DNA from: Hahella sp. CCB-MM4
GTDB lineage: Bacteria; Pseudomonadota; Gammaproteobacteria; Pseudomonadales; Oleiphilaceae
DNA: 64,000 bases
Direction: 5' to 3'
NCBI RefSeq assembly: GCF_002260525.1
Contig: NZ_MRYI01000007.1
Location: 124,001 to 188,000 of the forward strand
Shown: one piece after another, positions 44,987 through 53,181 of the stretch
How the letters are laid out: each line of letters begins with the position of its first letter
How positions within the stretch are numbered: position 1 is the first letter of the stretch
Program-made: the position numbers and the translations under genes
The notes under the pieces: generated by a model
Seen by the model: the letters and a program-made list of their open reading frames with translations, nothing else
The model's database searches: none
What the model was told of the DNA's origin: nothing

Positions 44987-47344
44987 TCAGATATGCCCGC
45001 TCTTCAGAGGCCAATTATCGATCAATCGATCCAGTGCACAGTTGGCGACACTGTCGGCCACGGCCTGTTTCTGCATATGGTCCATCGAAGGTTCCGATAG
45101 CCACCAGCCCAAAGGTACGTGAAAATTGTCACCTTCCGAAAGCCGGACGACATACATATTCTTGCTGAGCTCTGGCGCATCACAGGAGGTTTTCGATGAT
45201 GGCGGCAAATCGTTGACGTCAATGCGCTTCATGTAGTCAATCGTTTGAGCGACACTGTAGACGGTTCCGCCACTTCTGGAGCTCAGTATTCCCTGTAGTG
45301 GGCTGGTAATCTCAGTGAAAGGGAGTGGCGCCGAATCCGGTTCCGGATTATGTCTGGTAATGTTGAAGTAGTTTGCGGTGAGTTCCTGGTCGTTTGGAAT
45401 GGCAATCACTACCGGGACATAAAGGGTGGAATCCTGTTCCAGTTTACCTGTTTGTCTTAAATAACCGATCATGTCTCTGATACTGGATAGCCCGAAATTC
45501 TCAACATAGCCTCCGTCAATGATATGACGTCGCTCGACGGGAGCCTGTTCATTGTTGATGGTTCCGGGAGGGGTGACATAAGGGAATCGGGCAGCATTTA
45601 ACGCCATGGTGCTTAGTCTCAAATCACAGGCGCTGTCGGCGGCCGGATTCGCGTCGGAAGTCATGCAGTGCATCTGTCTGAAAATATCGTACTTGTCGAC
45701 GAACACAGTACTTTCGATCGGGAATGGCGCGGTAATAAGCACCGATCCTGTTTCCTGATGTGCTCCCATGCTCATAATGATGGGAGTCCAGAAACTTTCT
45801 TCTTTCGCCTTCTTGTAAAAGGCATTTACGCCGATGCCAAGACAGTTTTCCCCCCAGGTGTCGTTAAATCCGTTTTCCCAGGATTTTTCCAGTACGGCGG
45901 CTCTATCCCGTGAAAGGAAGTTCCAGCTGTTGATAGGGAAAAATCGATACAGCAGATCGTTATAAAGCATTGAAGTGGCAACTGGAGAGAGATAGTCCCT
46001 TCCCACGGATTGGTGCAATCCTTCCTTCAGATTCAGTCCCAACTGTATTTCGCGGGATGGATGATTTGTTTCCTGGGATGGGGTGCCTGTTTCTTGAGGT
46101 GGTGCACTTGTTTCCTGGGAAGAATCCCTTTGCCGACAGGCGGAATAACCGCCGTTCATCATATAGACAGACGGCGCATAGAAAACACTGCCAACGCTTC
46201 CGCCTGATACGCCGGCCGCAATAAAGACGTTGCGGTGAAAGCCCGGAATTCTTCTCTCCAGTTCAGCTAGAACCAGAGTGCTCCAATAGCTGGCTCGAAG
46301 TCCGCCCCCTTGATTGGCCACAAAAAATACCGGTACAAATTTGCGACCGGATTGGGAAATAGAGAGAAGGGGGGAATGGCTTTGGTCTTTGAATTGATTC
46401 CAGGCGTCATTAAAGGTTGGGTAGGCGAATGTGAATTCCTTTTCTGGAATTCGCCTCACAGCATGATTGTCCGTGTCAATAACCATGCTTACCACGATGG
46501 CATAGAGAAAAGTCAGAGTCAGAATGGGATAGGGCGTTTCCAGCAAGGACCAGGCTTTCAAAATTGGGAGCCAGTTTCTGATCGCCTCGATAATTCTGTG
46601 TCCAACGGTGTACATAAGGAGGGTGAGCGTAACCGTAATACTGCCAATCCCCACCAATATTGAAGCCAGGGTCCCAAACAGGCGACCCAGTGAGGCCGGG
46701 TCAGCGAGTGCGACAATTAACACGATGAGGTATATAAAACCTCCGATCAACAGCCAGGTCCGGCTCCTTAAAATCCAGTGTTTGCTTTGCTCGGAATCCA
46801 GGTGATCGCAGGTTGCCGATTGGTTTGTCCGTTTGACGATCAGCCACATCAGATAAGGGCGATAGATGACAAACAGCGTTACCAGTATCCCCGCCACCAG
46901 ACTGATTGCCATGGCATAGTATTGTGAGCGGAGATAAGCCGATATCGCCAGCAGCAGTGGCAGCAATGAGGCATAGATTCGTGGGAGCCACTCTGCGACA
47001 AAAGGTGATATGCCGGGAGAGGGCGCATCCACGGCTCGAATTTTTCCGCCAGCTTTGAGAGGCGCTCTATGGTAGTTCAGGCTATCACTTCTGATGGACG
47101 CCATTCGGTAGAAAATATAACGTGCCGACCACCACAAAAGTAGCGAGCACCATGAGAGAGCGAAGCAGTAAGCGATTTGATATTTCAGCGGCCCTTCGTC
47201 ATCTATCTGATACACCAGGTCAATGAACTGATCGTTGGTAAAGACCAGTAATCCCACCAGGGATATCATAAAGAAGGGAAAAAAGGTGGCACTGATACCG
47301 GCAAAAAAGCTGGAAAAAAACGATAGTCGCTGATGTTCGGTCAC
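44987..47344 (-). CDS. Membrane-anchored patatin-like phospholipase
   Basis: The 785-residue protein begins with about 280 residues containing six to seven hydrophobic helices, so the enzyme is tied to the inner membrane. The catalytic half has an anion hole ANQGGGLRASYWS, the nucleophile elbow GVSGGS with Ser380, and the dyad acid in DGGYVENFG (Asp610). Patatins release fatty acids from phospholipids or galactolipids. Between the elbow and the rest of the domain lies a 28-residue hinge made from four 7-residue QET-type repeats (46047-46130). No export signal beyond the first membrane helix. Confidence 0.85.
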   Translation of the reverse strand: MTEHQRLSFFSSFFAGISATFFPFFMISLVGLLVFTNDQFIDLVYQIDDEGPLKYQIAYCFALSWCSLLLWWSARYIFYRMASIRSDSLNYHRAPLKAGGKIRAVDAPSPGISPFVAEWLPRIYASLLPLLLAISAYLRSQYYAMAISLVAGILVTLFVIYRPYLMWLIVKRTNQSATCDHLDSEQSKHWILRSRTWLLIGGFIYLIVLIVALADPASLGRLFGTLASILVGIGSITVTLTLLMYTVGHRIIEAIRNWLPILKAWSLLETPYPILTLTFLYAIVVSMVIDTDNHAVRRIPEKEFTFAYPTFNDAWNQFKDQSHSPLLSISQSGRKFVPVFFVANQGGGLRASYWSTLVLAELERRIPGFHRNVFIAAGVSGGSVGSVFYAPSVYMMNGGYSACRQRDSSQETSAPPQETGTPSQETNHPSREIQLGLNLKEGLHQSVGRDYLSPVATSMLYNDLLYRFFPINSWNFLSRDRAAVLEKSWENGFNDTWGENCLGIGVNAFYKKAKEESFWTPIIMSMGAHQETGSVLITAPFPIESTVFVDKYDIFRQMHCMTSDANPAADSACDLRLSTMALNAARFPYVTPPGTINNEQAPVERRHIIDGGYVENFGLSSIRDMIGYLRQTGKLEQDSTLYVPVVIAIPNDQELTANYFNITRHNPEPDSAPLPFTEITSPLQGILSSRSGGTVYSVAQTIDYMKRIDVNDLPPSSKTSCDAPELSKNMYVVRLSEGDNFHVPLGWWLSEPSMDHMQKQAVADSVANCALDRLIDNWPLKSGHI
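46047..46130 (-). repeat. 21-bp repeat x4 in the patatin gene
   Basis: Units begin at 46047, 46068, 46089 and 46110 and encode SQETSAP, PQETGTP, SQETNHP and SREIQLG on the minus strand. The units diverge more toward one end. Confidence 0.85.
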
Positions 47345-47735
47345 AAAATCCCCTCCGACGCCTCACTTGAAACAATCAGTGGAGGAAACATCTCTGCAAT
47401 TCAGCTTGGGTGATCATGGGCTACCGTCAGACATGTGAGGCGGTAGTATCGACCAGGCGGTGCACAGAATTTTCATCCATTGAATTCCGTCCCTTACCAC
47501 CTATGAGGGAGTGTTTTACTTCAACGTTGCCTAAATTAAAAAAGCACAACAAATGTTCTCAGATTGCCTAAACACTAGACAACTATCAGACAGTTATCAA
47601 CTCTGGATGTTTAAGCGTATCCCCTCCAGATAGTCCTGCTATTCAATCCATGGCAAATGGCCGATCAAATCAGTGATGAGAATATCGTCAATAGTTACCT
47701 CGTAGTCTTAAACGACTATCTTAAGCAGTTTTCTT
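47345..47735. other. Intergenic region upstream of the patatin gene
   Basis: About 390 bp without a supported gene. It should contain the patatin promoter on the minus strand; no regular repeat or strong hairpin was seen in it. Confidence 0.5.
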
Positions 47736-47770
47736 AAAAAGCGAGCACCCCGTCAATAATTTACGGGGTG
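47736..47770 (-). terminator. Rho-independent terminator of the MatP-like gene
   Basis: CACCCCGT (47746-47753) pairs with ACGGGGTG (47763-47770). On the minus strand the stem is followed by CTCGCTTTTT. It overlaps the stop codon at 47761-47763 and repeats the core octamer found at the gene's promoter. Confidence 0.7.
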
Positions 47771-48180
47771 GTTTTTGACTTGTTGTATTCGGTTTCCAGA
47801 GCCATCTCAAGATATTCGCTGATGGTCATCCCCGATTGAATCGCCAGGGTGGAAACCATTTTGTGCGCCATAAGAGTAAGATCGACACGCTTCACACCTG
47901 ACACCTTGCCGGACTTTCGGCGGCTTCTCAATCGTGCCTGTTTGATGGAGTTTTTCATGGCGGCCCAGTCAGCAGCGCTGAACCACCTTTCGCACCAGGT
48001 GTTCAACTCGCCGGATAGCTCGCTGGCAGGTTCATATTCCTCAAGTGCGCATTCCCTTCTCGCAAATACGAGTTGGTCATCCACATAAGATAACCAGTCC
48101 AAATCTTTGATTTTATGATCAATCCAGCTCTTTGCGAACGGCATATCTGAGATGGTGATGGTGTATTTTTTCTTGGCCAC
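47761..48180 (-). CDS. MatP-like ribbon-helix-helix DNA-binding protein
   Basis: The 139-residue protein resembles MatP in layout: an acidic helical N-terminal half with WCERWFSAADW, a basic stretch MKNSIKQARLRSRRK, and a C-terminal ribbon-helix-helix (KRVDLTLMAHKMVSTLA, SGMTISEYLEMALE). MatP organises the terminus macrodomain by binding matS sites; other RHH proteins (ParG, CopG, TraY) repress their own promoters. Upstream lie five copies of an ACGGGGTAA core, four of them exactly 34 bp apart, the first 8 bp before the start codon, which fits autoregulation or array binding. Whether it is a chromosome-organising protein or a plasmid/element-type repressor is not settled. Confidence 0.7.
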   Translation of the reverse strand: MAKKKYTITISDMPFAKSWIDHKIKDLDWLSYVDDQLVFARRECALEEYEPASELSGELNTWCERWFSAADWAAMKNSIKQARLRSRRKSGKVSGVKRVDLTLMAHKMVSTLAIQSGMTISEYLEMALETEYNKSKTTP

Positions 48181-48187
48181 TAAACGA

Positions 48188-48348
48188 ATTACCCCGTAAC
48201 TACAAATAAAGGTCTGCGCGCATTATAAAGAGATGAACGGGGTAACTCCACCGACTTTTGATGTCGGGTAACGGGGTAATCCTAACCGTTTAAACTAACG
48301 AGTAGCGGGGTAACTTTTTCGATGGGCGTCGTACGGTTACGGGGTAGT
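48188..48348. promoter_or_regulatory. Regularly spaced operator-like repeat array
   Basis: One inverted copy ATTACCCCGT (48188-48197) is followed by direct copies ACGGGGTAAC (48237), ACGGGGTAAT (48271), GCGGGGTAAC (48305) and ACGGGGTAGT (48339), at intervals of exactly 34 bp. Each is preceded by a weaker GTA/GGTA/GTT half, so the conserved block is about 15 bp. It lies in the promoter of the MatP-like gene. Confidence 0.8.
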
Positions 48349-48481
48349 GAGTGTGATAAACAGGGCGCGTTAGGGTGTGATTTTAGTCGGGGAGACATAA
48401 CGAGAATTCTGCTCTGTCAGGGGGCGCTCTGTTGGAGGAAGATCAGGTTGGAGGAGAATCAGGCAGGCAGGAGTTGCCCGA
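48349..48481. other. Spacer with a 16-bp duplication
   Basis: Between the repeat array and the next gene lies a stretch with TTGGAGGAAGATCAGG (48432-48447) followed by TTGGAGGAGAATCAGG (48448-48463). An overlapping 67-codon frame is not supported. Confidence 0.6.
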
Positions 48482-49255
48482 CTAAGGTTTGTCACTCGCA
48501 TAAAAGTCATCGATATACTGTTTGATCTTGTGATCGCGTTTCAGCTTTTTGAGCCCCCGGTTAAAGACCTCCATGAGTTTCGCGTTTGCGCTATTGGTTT
48601 TCGATAGCAGGAGGTGTAGGGACCGCTCATTTTCAGCAATGAGGCTTTTTGGGTGATGAGTAACCAGCTTTCGTTCCTCCGGCTTGAATTTTTGCTTCAG
48701 AATGAAATATCCAACCTCTGTGGTGATGGGGAAAATATCGATATGACCTGCCAGAAGCATGCGAAAGTTGGTCTCATCGGATTTTGCACGACTGATATTA
48801 AACTCCTGGGATTTTTCAGCGTTGCTGTAATCATCGTTGTACCCATAACCGATAGTGCCACCGATATGAAGTGATTTCAGGTCGCTGAATTTTTGCCAGT
48901 CGAACTTGAAAGATTTCAGGTGAAAGAAAACGGTCTGGCTCTCGATGATGGGGTCGCTATAGTAAAAGTCTTTGGCAAATTTTGCCTTGTAGCGCCAGAC
49001 GCCGGTGCCGTCCAGTTTACCGTCTATCGCCATCTGCATCCCTCGTTTCCATGGTACAAAAACGTATTCAACCTTGATGCCTTCATTTCTAAAGGCTTCA
49101 GTGATGATGCGGGAGGCAATGCCATAATGCTCGAGGTTCTTTGAATGATATGGAGGCCATTCGCCATTGGCGAGATGTACGACATCGGCAGCATCGACAA
49201 ACTGGCTGACAAGCATGGAAAGAAATAGTGCGATCAGATATCTATGTTTGGGCAC
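48482..49255 (-). CDS. Periplasmic solute-binding-like protein (SBP family 3), paralogue 3
   Basis: Read leftward from a GTG at 49255, the 257-residue product has a signal peptide (YLIALFLSMLVSQFVDA) and motifs nearly identical in order to the 44155 protein: LANGEWPPYHSKN, FVPWKRGMQMA, LHIGGTIGYGYNDD and a C-terminal FNRGLKKLKRD shared with FNRGLEKLKQS. It is the closest paralogue in the window of the gene at 44155-44937. No permease or kinase genes flank it, so its partner is unknown. Confidence 0.85.
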   Translation of the reverse strand: MPKHRYLIALFLSMLVSQFVDAADVVHLANGEWPPYHSKNLEHYGIASRIITEAFRNEGIKVEYVFVPWKRGMQMAIDGKLDGTGVWRYKAKFAKDFYYSDPIIESQTVFFHLKSFKFDWQKFSDLKSLHIGGTIGYGYNDDYSNAEKSQEFNISRAKSDETNFRMLLAGHIDIFPITTEVGYFILKQKFKPEERKLVTHHPKSLIAENERSLHLLLSKTNSANAKLMEVFNRGLKKLKRDHKIKQYIDDFYASDKP

Positions 49256-49470
49256 ATAAAATAGTGATGTAAAGGCTGTTGCTCTCAGTATAGATCAAAG
49301 GTCGGAGTTTATTTCTTTCGGATGCTTTACTCATGGTTAACCGTAGTGCTTTATCATCCGAATACGGTAGCGACTGTCATCAATGTTGTGCGGCCTAGCC
49401 CTAATGGCTGTATGGAACGAAAAATAGTTCTGATAAGATTTTTCCTTTTAAATCAACAAGGAACGGAAAA

Positions 49471-50748
49471 ATGTTCAAGGAAATAGTCTGCACCCTGGGC
49501 GTAAGCCTATTGGCCTCACCCTTTCTAACCAACGCAGAGCCATTTCAAATCAGCAGTTCAAGAGCTGAGCCTACCTTTGCAGCAGGAGTGCTTTCCGAAG
49601 AAGGTAAATATGCGGTTGCCTGGCAGGGTGACGGTGCTGAGGGATGGATCGTCGATAATGTTGGCAAGCAGTATAAGAAGATTCAAACCAATACCTTGTC
49701 CGAAAAATTAAAGCCGAGTCAGATTTTACCGTTGGCAGATGAGCAGTTTCTCGTCGTCTATAACCGTATCGGCTATGACGGATATGGTGGTTACGGACAG
49801 ATTTATGATGGCAATGGGATCATGCTCGGCGAGACCGTAAAGCTGACGGAGGATATTGAGGAACGGGTAGAATCAACTGAAGATATCTGGAGTGCCGTTT
49901 TGGCCAACGGTAACGTGGTTATCACCTGGGCGGAGCATCACAATAATATATATGGTGATATTCAGGGTGCCACTGTTTACGCTCAGATTTTTAGCCCGAA
50001 TCTACAAAAAATAGGCCCCCCAATTAAGGTAAGTACGGATTATTCTGGTTCAGCAATATCTTACAGGAGCGATACACGGGTAACCGCTTTTGAGAATGGA
50101 GACTTCGTCGTCACCTTTGAAGCGAATAAATTCTACGGTAGGCGCTATACTCAATCGGGCTACCCAAAGAAAAACAGGGAATTCATCATTGGTGAAAAAG
50201 CAGACGTCGACCATGAGCCTCAGTTGCTAACGCTTTCGGACAGCCGCTATGTCGTGGCATGGACTGTATGGACAAATCGCGTCTTTGGCGAGCGGAAAAC
50301 TTATATTCAGGTTTTGAGTGAAAACGATGTTCGTTTGGGAGAGCCGTACATATTGACCCATAACGGCAATTACAGAATCGAAATGGAAGGACTGACGAAG
50401 CGCTCTACCAGAAATTTTTGGGTTTCCTATATGTTTTACCAGAAAGGAAATTATCACCTGGCAACCGTTCCTTTCAGGCTGGAGAAAGATAACACCCTTG
50501 CTCCGGCAGGGGAGACATTATTGCTGGAGGATGATGCAAATTCGCATGATGACGAATGGTATAACTTTATCCCGGAACGGTCAGGCATCCTGCTAAATTA
50601 TCGTGCGAATCGTTACTTAAATCTAAGTCTGGACTCTGATGGACGCCTCAGCGGAGAACAGCTCTGGACAAAGGATTGCGAAGGCGGAACCGGGGAGTGG
50701 ACGCAGCTATGTTCTTCTCCGGCACCCCAAAACGATGATGATCTGTAA
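49471..50748 (+). CDS. Secreted beta-propeller-like protein of unknown function
   Basis: The 425-residue protein has a signal peptide (MFKEIVCTLGVSLLASPFLTNA) and then a sequence of about eight blocks with alternating strands and phrases such as YAVAWQGDG, FLVVYNRIGYDGYG, VVITWAEHHNN, FVVTFEANKF and YVVAWTVWTN. That pattern is typical of propeller blades in extracellular sensors or adhesins. The C-terminus has two cysteines (DCEGGTGEWTQLC), then an acidic tail. AAGGAAC precedes the ATG. No neighbour suggests a partner. Confidence 0.75.
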   Translation: MFKEIVCTLGVSLLASPFLTNAEPFQISSSRAEPTFAAGVLSEEGKYAVAWQGDGAEGWIVDNVGKQYKKIQTNTLSEKLKPSQILPLADEQFLVVYNRIGYDGYGGYGQIYDGNGIMLGETVKLTEDIEERVESTEDIWSAVLANGNVVITWAEHHNNIYGDIQGATVYAQIFSPNLQKIGPPIKVSTDYSGSAISYRSDTRVTAFENGDFVVTFEANKFYGRRYTQSGYPKKNREFIIGEKADVDHEPQLLTLSDSRYVVAWTVWTNRVFGERKTYIQVLSENDVRLGEPYILTHNGNYRIEMEGLTKRSTRNFWVSYMFYQKGNYHLATVPFRLEKDNTLAPAGETLLLEDDANSHDDEWYNFIPERSGILLNYRANRYLNLSLDSDGRLSGEQLWTKDCEGGTGEWTQLCSSPAPQNDDDL

Positions 50749-50763
50749 ATGATATTTCCCTAC

Positions 50764-50785
50764 TAAAGCAAGAGTAAAGCAAGAG
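50764..50785 (+). repeat. Perfect 11-bp direct duplication
   Basis: TAAAGCAAGAG is present twice head to tail immediately after the secreted-protein gene. Confidence 0.9.
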
Positions 50786-50821
50786 CTTCAGTCGACACCT
50801 TTTTAGTGATGTCGACTGAAG
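50786..50821. terminator. Strong hairpin between convergent genes
   Basis: CTTCAGTCGAC and GTCGACTGAAG form an 11-bp perfect stem around a 14-base loop holding a CTTTTTAG run, between the secreted-protein gene (+) and the DoxX gene (-). Likely a bidirectional terminator. Confidence 0.65.
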
Positions 50822-50851
50822 TGACCGCTGATGTCAGGCAGTTATTTTTAT

Positions 50852-51235
50852 CTACACGATTGACTCTGCGTTAGTCGGCTTCATCACTATGCGTCCATAG
50901 GCAATCAGCGCGCATACAATGAAGACGATAAGCCAATAAATCATCTGCCCGTAGTTTGGATTGTCTGAAAATATCAACACACCGGAAAAGAACAGCATTT
51001 CCATCCCGACACCTACCGCACCGACAGGTGCCAACATGGCCAGTTGTTTCTTGAACGCGGGAAGAATCAGGCAAAGACTGCAAAGGAACTCAAAGATAAT
51101 TAGCGACAGCCAGACATTATGGGGGATGGCCTGCAAGGATGCTAAGGTGTCCTCGGAGTTAGTGAACTTCCATGCAGCTCCCATAATCGTATGTGCTGCT
51201 AACAGGATCTGGATAATCCACAAAAAAATATTCAT
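50852..51235 (-). CDS. DoxX-like membrane protein coupled to ECF sigma factor
   Basis: A 127-residue four-helix membrane protein (helices near 3-20, 42-62, 65-87 and 97-115) with the DoxX-like pattern, including NVWLSLIIFEFLCSLCLILPAF. Its ATG overlaps the stop of the upstream sigma factor gene in the ATGA arrangement, so translation is coupled. ECF sigma factors with a SnoaL-like C-terminal domain are often linked to small redox or DoxX-family membrane proteins, which fits a common stress-response role (inference). Confidence 0.8.
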   Translation of the reverse strand: MNIFLWIIQILLAAHTIMGAAWKFTNSEDTLASLQAIPHNVWLSLIIFEFLCSLCLILPAFKKQLAMLAPVGAVGVGMEMLFFSGVLIFSDNPNYGQMIYWLIVFIVCALIAYGRIVMKPTNAESIV

Positions 51236-52146
51236 AAATGGCTCCCTTGTTCAGAATCAATGATTTCAATATCGATGCCGCCAAGCCTTTTTTGATCCAT
51301 TACAATCTCGATGGCGGTAATTTTTCCTCCCTCTATGGAAAAGCAGAACGCGACAACCGGTTTTCCTCCTGGGGCCCAGGTAGCGCCAAAAGCTCCATTT
51401 ACGAGTGCAAGCTGAGCTGCCGCCGCTTTTCCTTTGAAGGTGTTGGCCACATTTTGAGCGCCTTTGATTTCAGGCTTAAAGGGAGGAGCTCCCCGGGATT
51501 TGTTGATTTCAGCAACTTTCACTGCAGTATCGTCTGCTTGAAGAGATACATCAGGATGAAGGAGTTTGATCAGCGCCTCAAAATTCCCTTCTCTTGAAGC
51601 TGCCAAAAAAGCAGAAATAATTTCTCTGGGACGTTCTACTTCACGCTCTGAATTGTCAAAGCCGATGACCCTCCGGCGTGCTCGGCTTGCAAGCTTTCTG
51701 GTTGCAGCTTCTGAGCGATCAATAACAGGCGCGATCTCATCAAAGGAAAGGTCAAACAGATCATGCAAAACGTATGCGATTCGTTCTGCCGGGGACAATA
51801 TATCCAGGACGACAAGTAGCGCTGCCCCTACAGAGTCCGCCAGAAGTATATCTTTCTCTGGATTTGCTACCTCTTCATCAGAAAGCTCATAACCGCTTTC
51901 GTCAAGTTGCTCCTCACGCCACCTGTCTCGGGAGCGAAGTTTGTCCAGGCAAACTCTGGCCACGACCGTTGTCAGCCATCCGCCCAGATTTTCTATTTTT
52001 TCTGATTCCGATCGCGTGAGCCTTATCCAGGCTTCCTGAACCGCATCTTCAGCTTCGCCGGAAGATCCCAGCATTCTAAAGGCGATGGACTCCAGGTGAT
52101 GGCGGGCTTCTTCAAAACTCTCCGTAAGCCAATCCTTCTTATTCAT
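51232..52146 (-). CDS. ECF sigma factor with SnoaL-like C-terminal domain
   Basis: The 304-residue protein has sigma region 2 (AFRMLGSSGEAEDAVQEAWIRL), region 4 (LDILSPAERIAYVLHDLFDLSFDEIAPVIDRSEAATRKLASRARRRV) and a SnoaL-like C-terminal extension (about 185-300). The layout is that of the SigJ/ECF41-ECF56 group, in which the extension controls activity without an anti-sigma protein. The family's DGGGK motif is not clearly kept here (ADDTAVK in its place). The gene is translated together with the DoxX gene and lies divergent from the FMN reductase gene, a possible target. Confidence 0.88.
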   Translation of the reverse strand: MNKKDWLTESFEEARHHLESIAFRMLGSSGEAEDAVQEAWIRLTRSESEKIENLGGWLTTVVARVCLDKLRSRDRWREEQLDESGYELSDEEVANPEKDILLADSVGAALLVVLDILSPAERIAYVLHDLFDLSFDEIAPVIDRSEAATRKLASRARRRVIGFDNSEREVERPREIISAFLAASREGNFEALIKLLHPDVSLQADDTAVKVAEINKSRGAPPFKPEIKGAQNVANTFKGKAAAAQLALVNGAFGATWAPGGKPVVAFCFSIEGGKITAIEIVMDQKRLGGIDIEIIDSEQGSHL

Positions 52147-52504
52147 TTAACCATTATTCCTCTTTGATTTTTTACTTTTTGTTCCGCAGATTTTTAATGC
52201 TTTATAGGGATGACGATTGGTCTCTCTAAATTGTGACCAGAATACTGATTTATTTGCCTGCAAGCAGTCTTTCGCCATGAGAGGGTGTTGGCTGGAGGAA
52301 GTCTCCATGAAGCCACCTTTTTTGGCTTAGTGGTCTAAATTGAATAATAGTCACTCAGCTATGCTGTAACGGTAGGGCGCTTAATTGAGACTTTGAAATT
52401 AACGCACAACTTTAAATAGTCTCTATAACAATATGTAATAAAAGAGAAATATTAAAATTAAAGTAAATTCTTAAGTATTCGTAACTCGATTGGAGGATTC
52501 TGGC
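52147..52504. other. Divergent promoter region, sigma factor and FMN reductase genes
   Basis: About 360 bp, AT-rich toward the FMN reductase side. No inverted repeat or small gene stood out. Confidence 0.5.
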
Positions 52505-53095
52505 ATGACAATCAAGATAGTCACTATTTGCGGAAGTGTTCGGCCGGGGAATTTCACTGCAAAGGCATTGAAAATTGCAGAAGACGAACTCAGGAAAAGT
52601 TCCGGACTGGAAGTAACTTCAATTGATTTAGTCCCTTTGGCATTGCCTCTACCTGGTATGCCGGCAAAAGATCCTGATGCTGTGGCAAATTTTCAGCAAA
52701 CAGTTGCAGATGCTACAGGTGTTTTAATGGCATCTCCAGAATACCATGGTGGTATCAGCAGCCCAATGAAATTGGCGATCGACAATCTCGGTTTCCCCAG
52801 CAAACTATCGGGCAAGCCGGTCTCTATACTCGGAGTCGCTTCGGGCGTTATCGGGGCGATTAAATCTACCGAACAATTGCGGGCAATCTGTGCTCATGTT
52901 GGAGCTGTTCCACTGCCTCTTGCTGTATCGATCCCCAAAGTACAGCTGGCCTTCGATGCCGATGGGAATTGTGTGGATCAACATGTGGAGGACCTGATTC
53001 GCAGATCTGCCAGGAGTCTCATCGATTATATTCAAAATGCGGTTTGTCCCAAGATCAGCCTCGAAGCGATCTTGCGGGAGATGGAGGACGCATAA
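52505..53095 (+). CDS. NADPH-dependent FMN reductase
   Basis: The 196-residue flavodoxin-fold protein starts at ATG 52505 (GGAGG eight bases upstream; a TTG at 52490 is less likely). It has the FMN phosphate loop GSVRPGNFTAKA and the conserved ASPEYHGGISSPMKLAID segment of the SsuE/azoreductase-like NADPH:FMN reductases. It can supply reduced flavin, in principle also for the HpaB-type enzyme at the left end, though nothing but family membership links them. It is divergent from the ECF sigma factor. Confidence 0.88.
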   Translation: MTIKIVTICGSVRPGNFTAKALKIAEDELRKSSGLEVTSIDLVPLALPLPGMPAKDPDAVANFQQTVADATGVLMASPEYHGGISSPMKLAIDNLGFPSKLSGKPVSILGVASGVIGAIKSTEQLRAICAHVGAVPLPLAVSIPKVQLAFDADGNCVDQHVEDLIRRSARSLIDYIQNAVCPKISLEAILREMEDA

Positions 53096-53181
53096 CGCGG
53101 GAGGCTTCCATGAACCGGGAGGCATTGTAGGTAGGCGGAAGCCCCTTGCAGGTAAAGGTTCTGAGGAAAAAATGGTCAATC

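Noticed and set aside
47640-47710. Minus-strand peptide similar to the end of the PEP-CTERM protein (VTIDDI)
   Set aside because: The match is only six residues with in-frame stops on both sides; too short to call a gene relic.
48237-48348. Repeat array with constant 34-bp period as a CRISPR array
   Set aside because: Only about 15 bp of each unit is conserved and four direct copies are present; the spacing fits operator or iteron sites better, and no cas genes are near.
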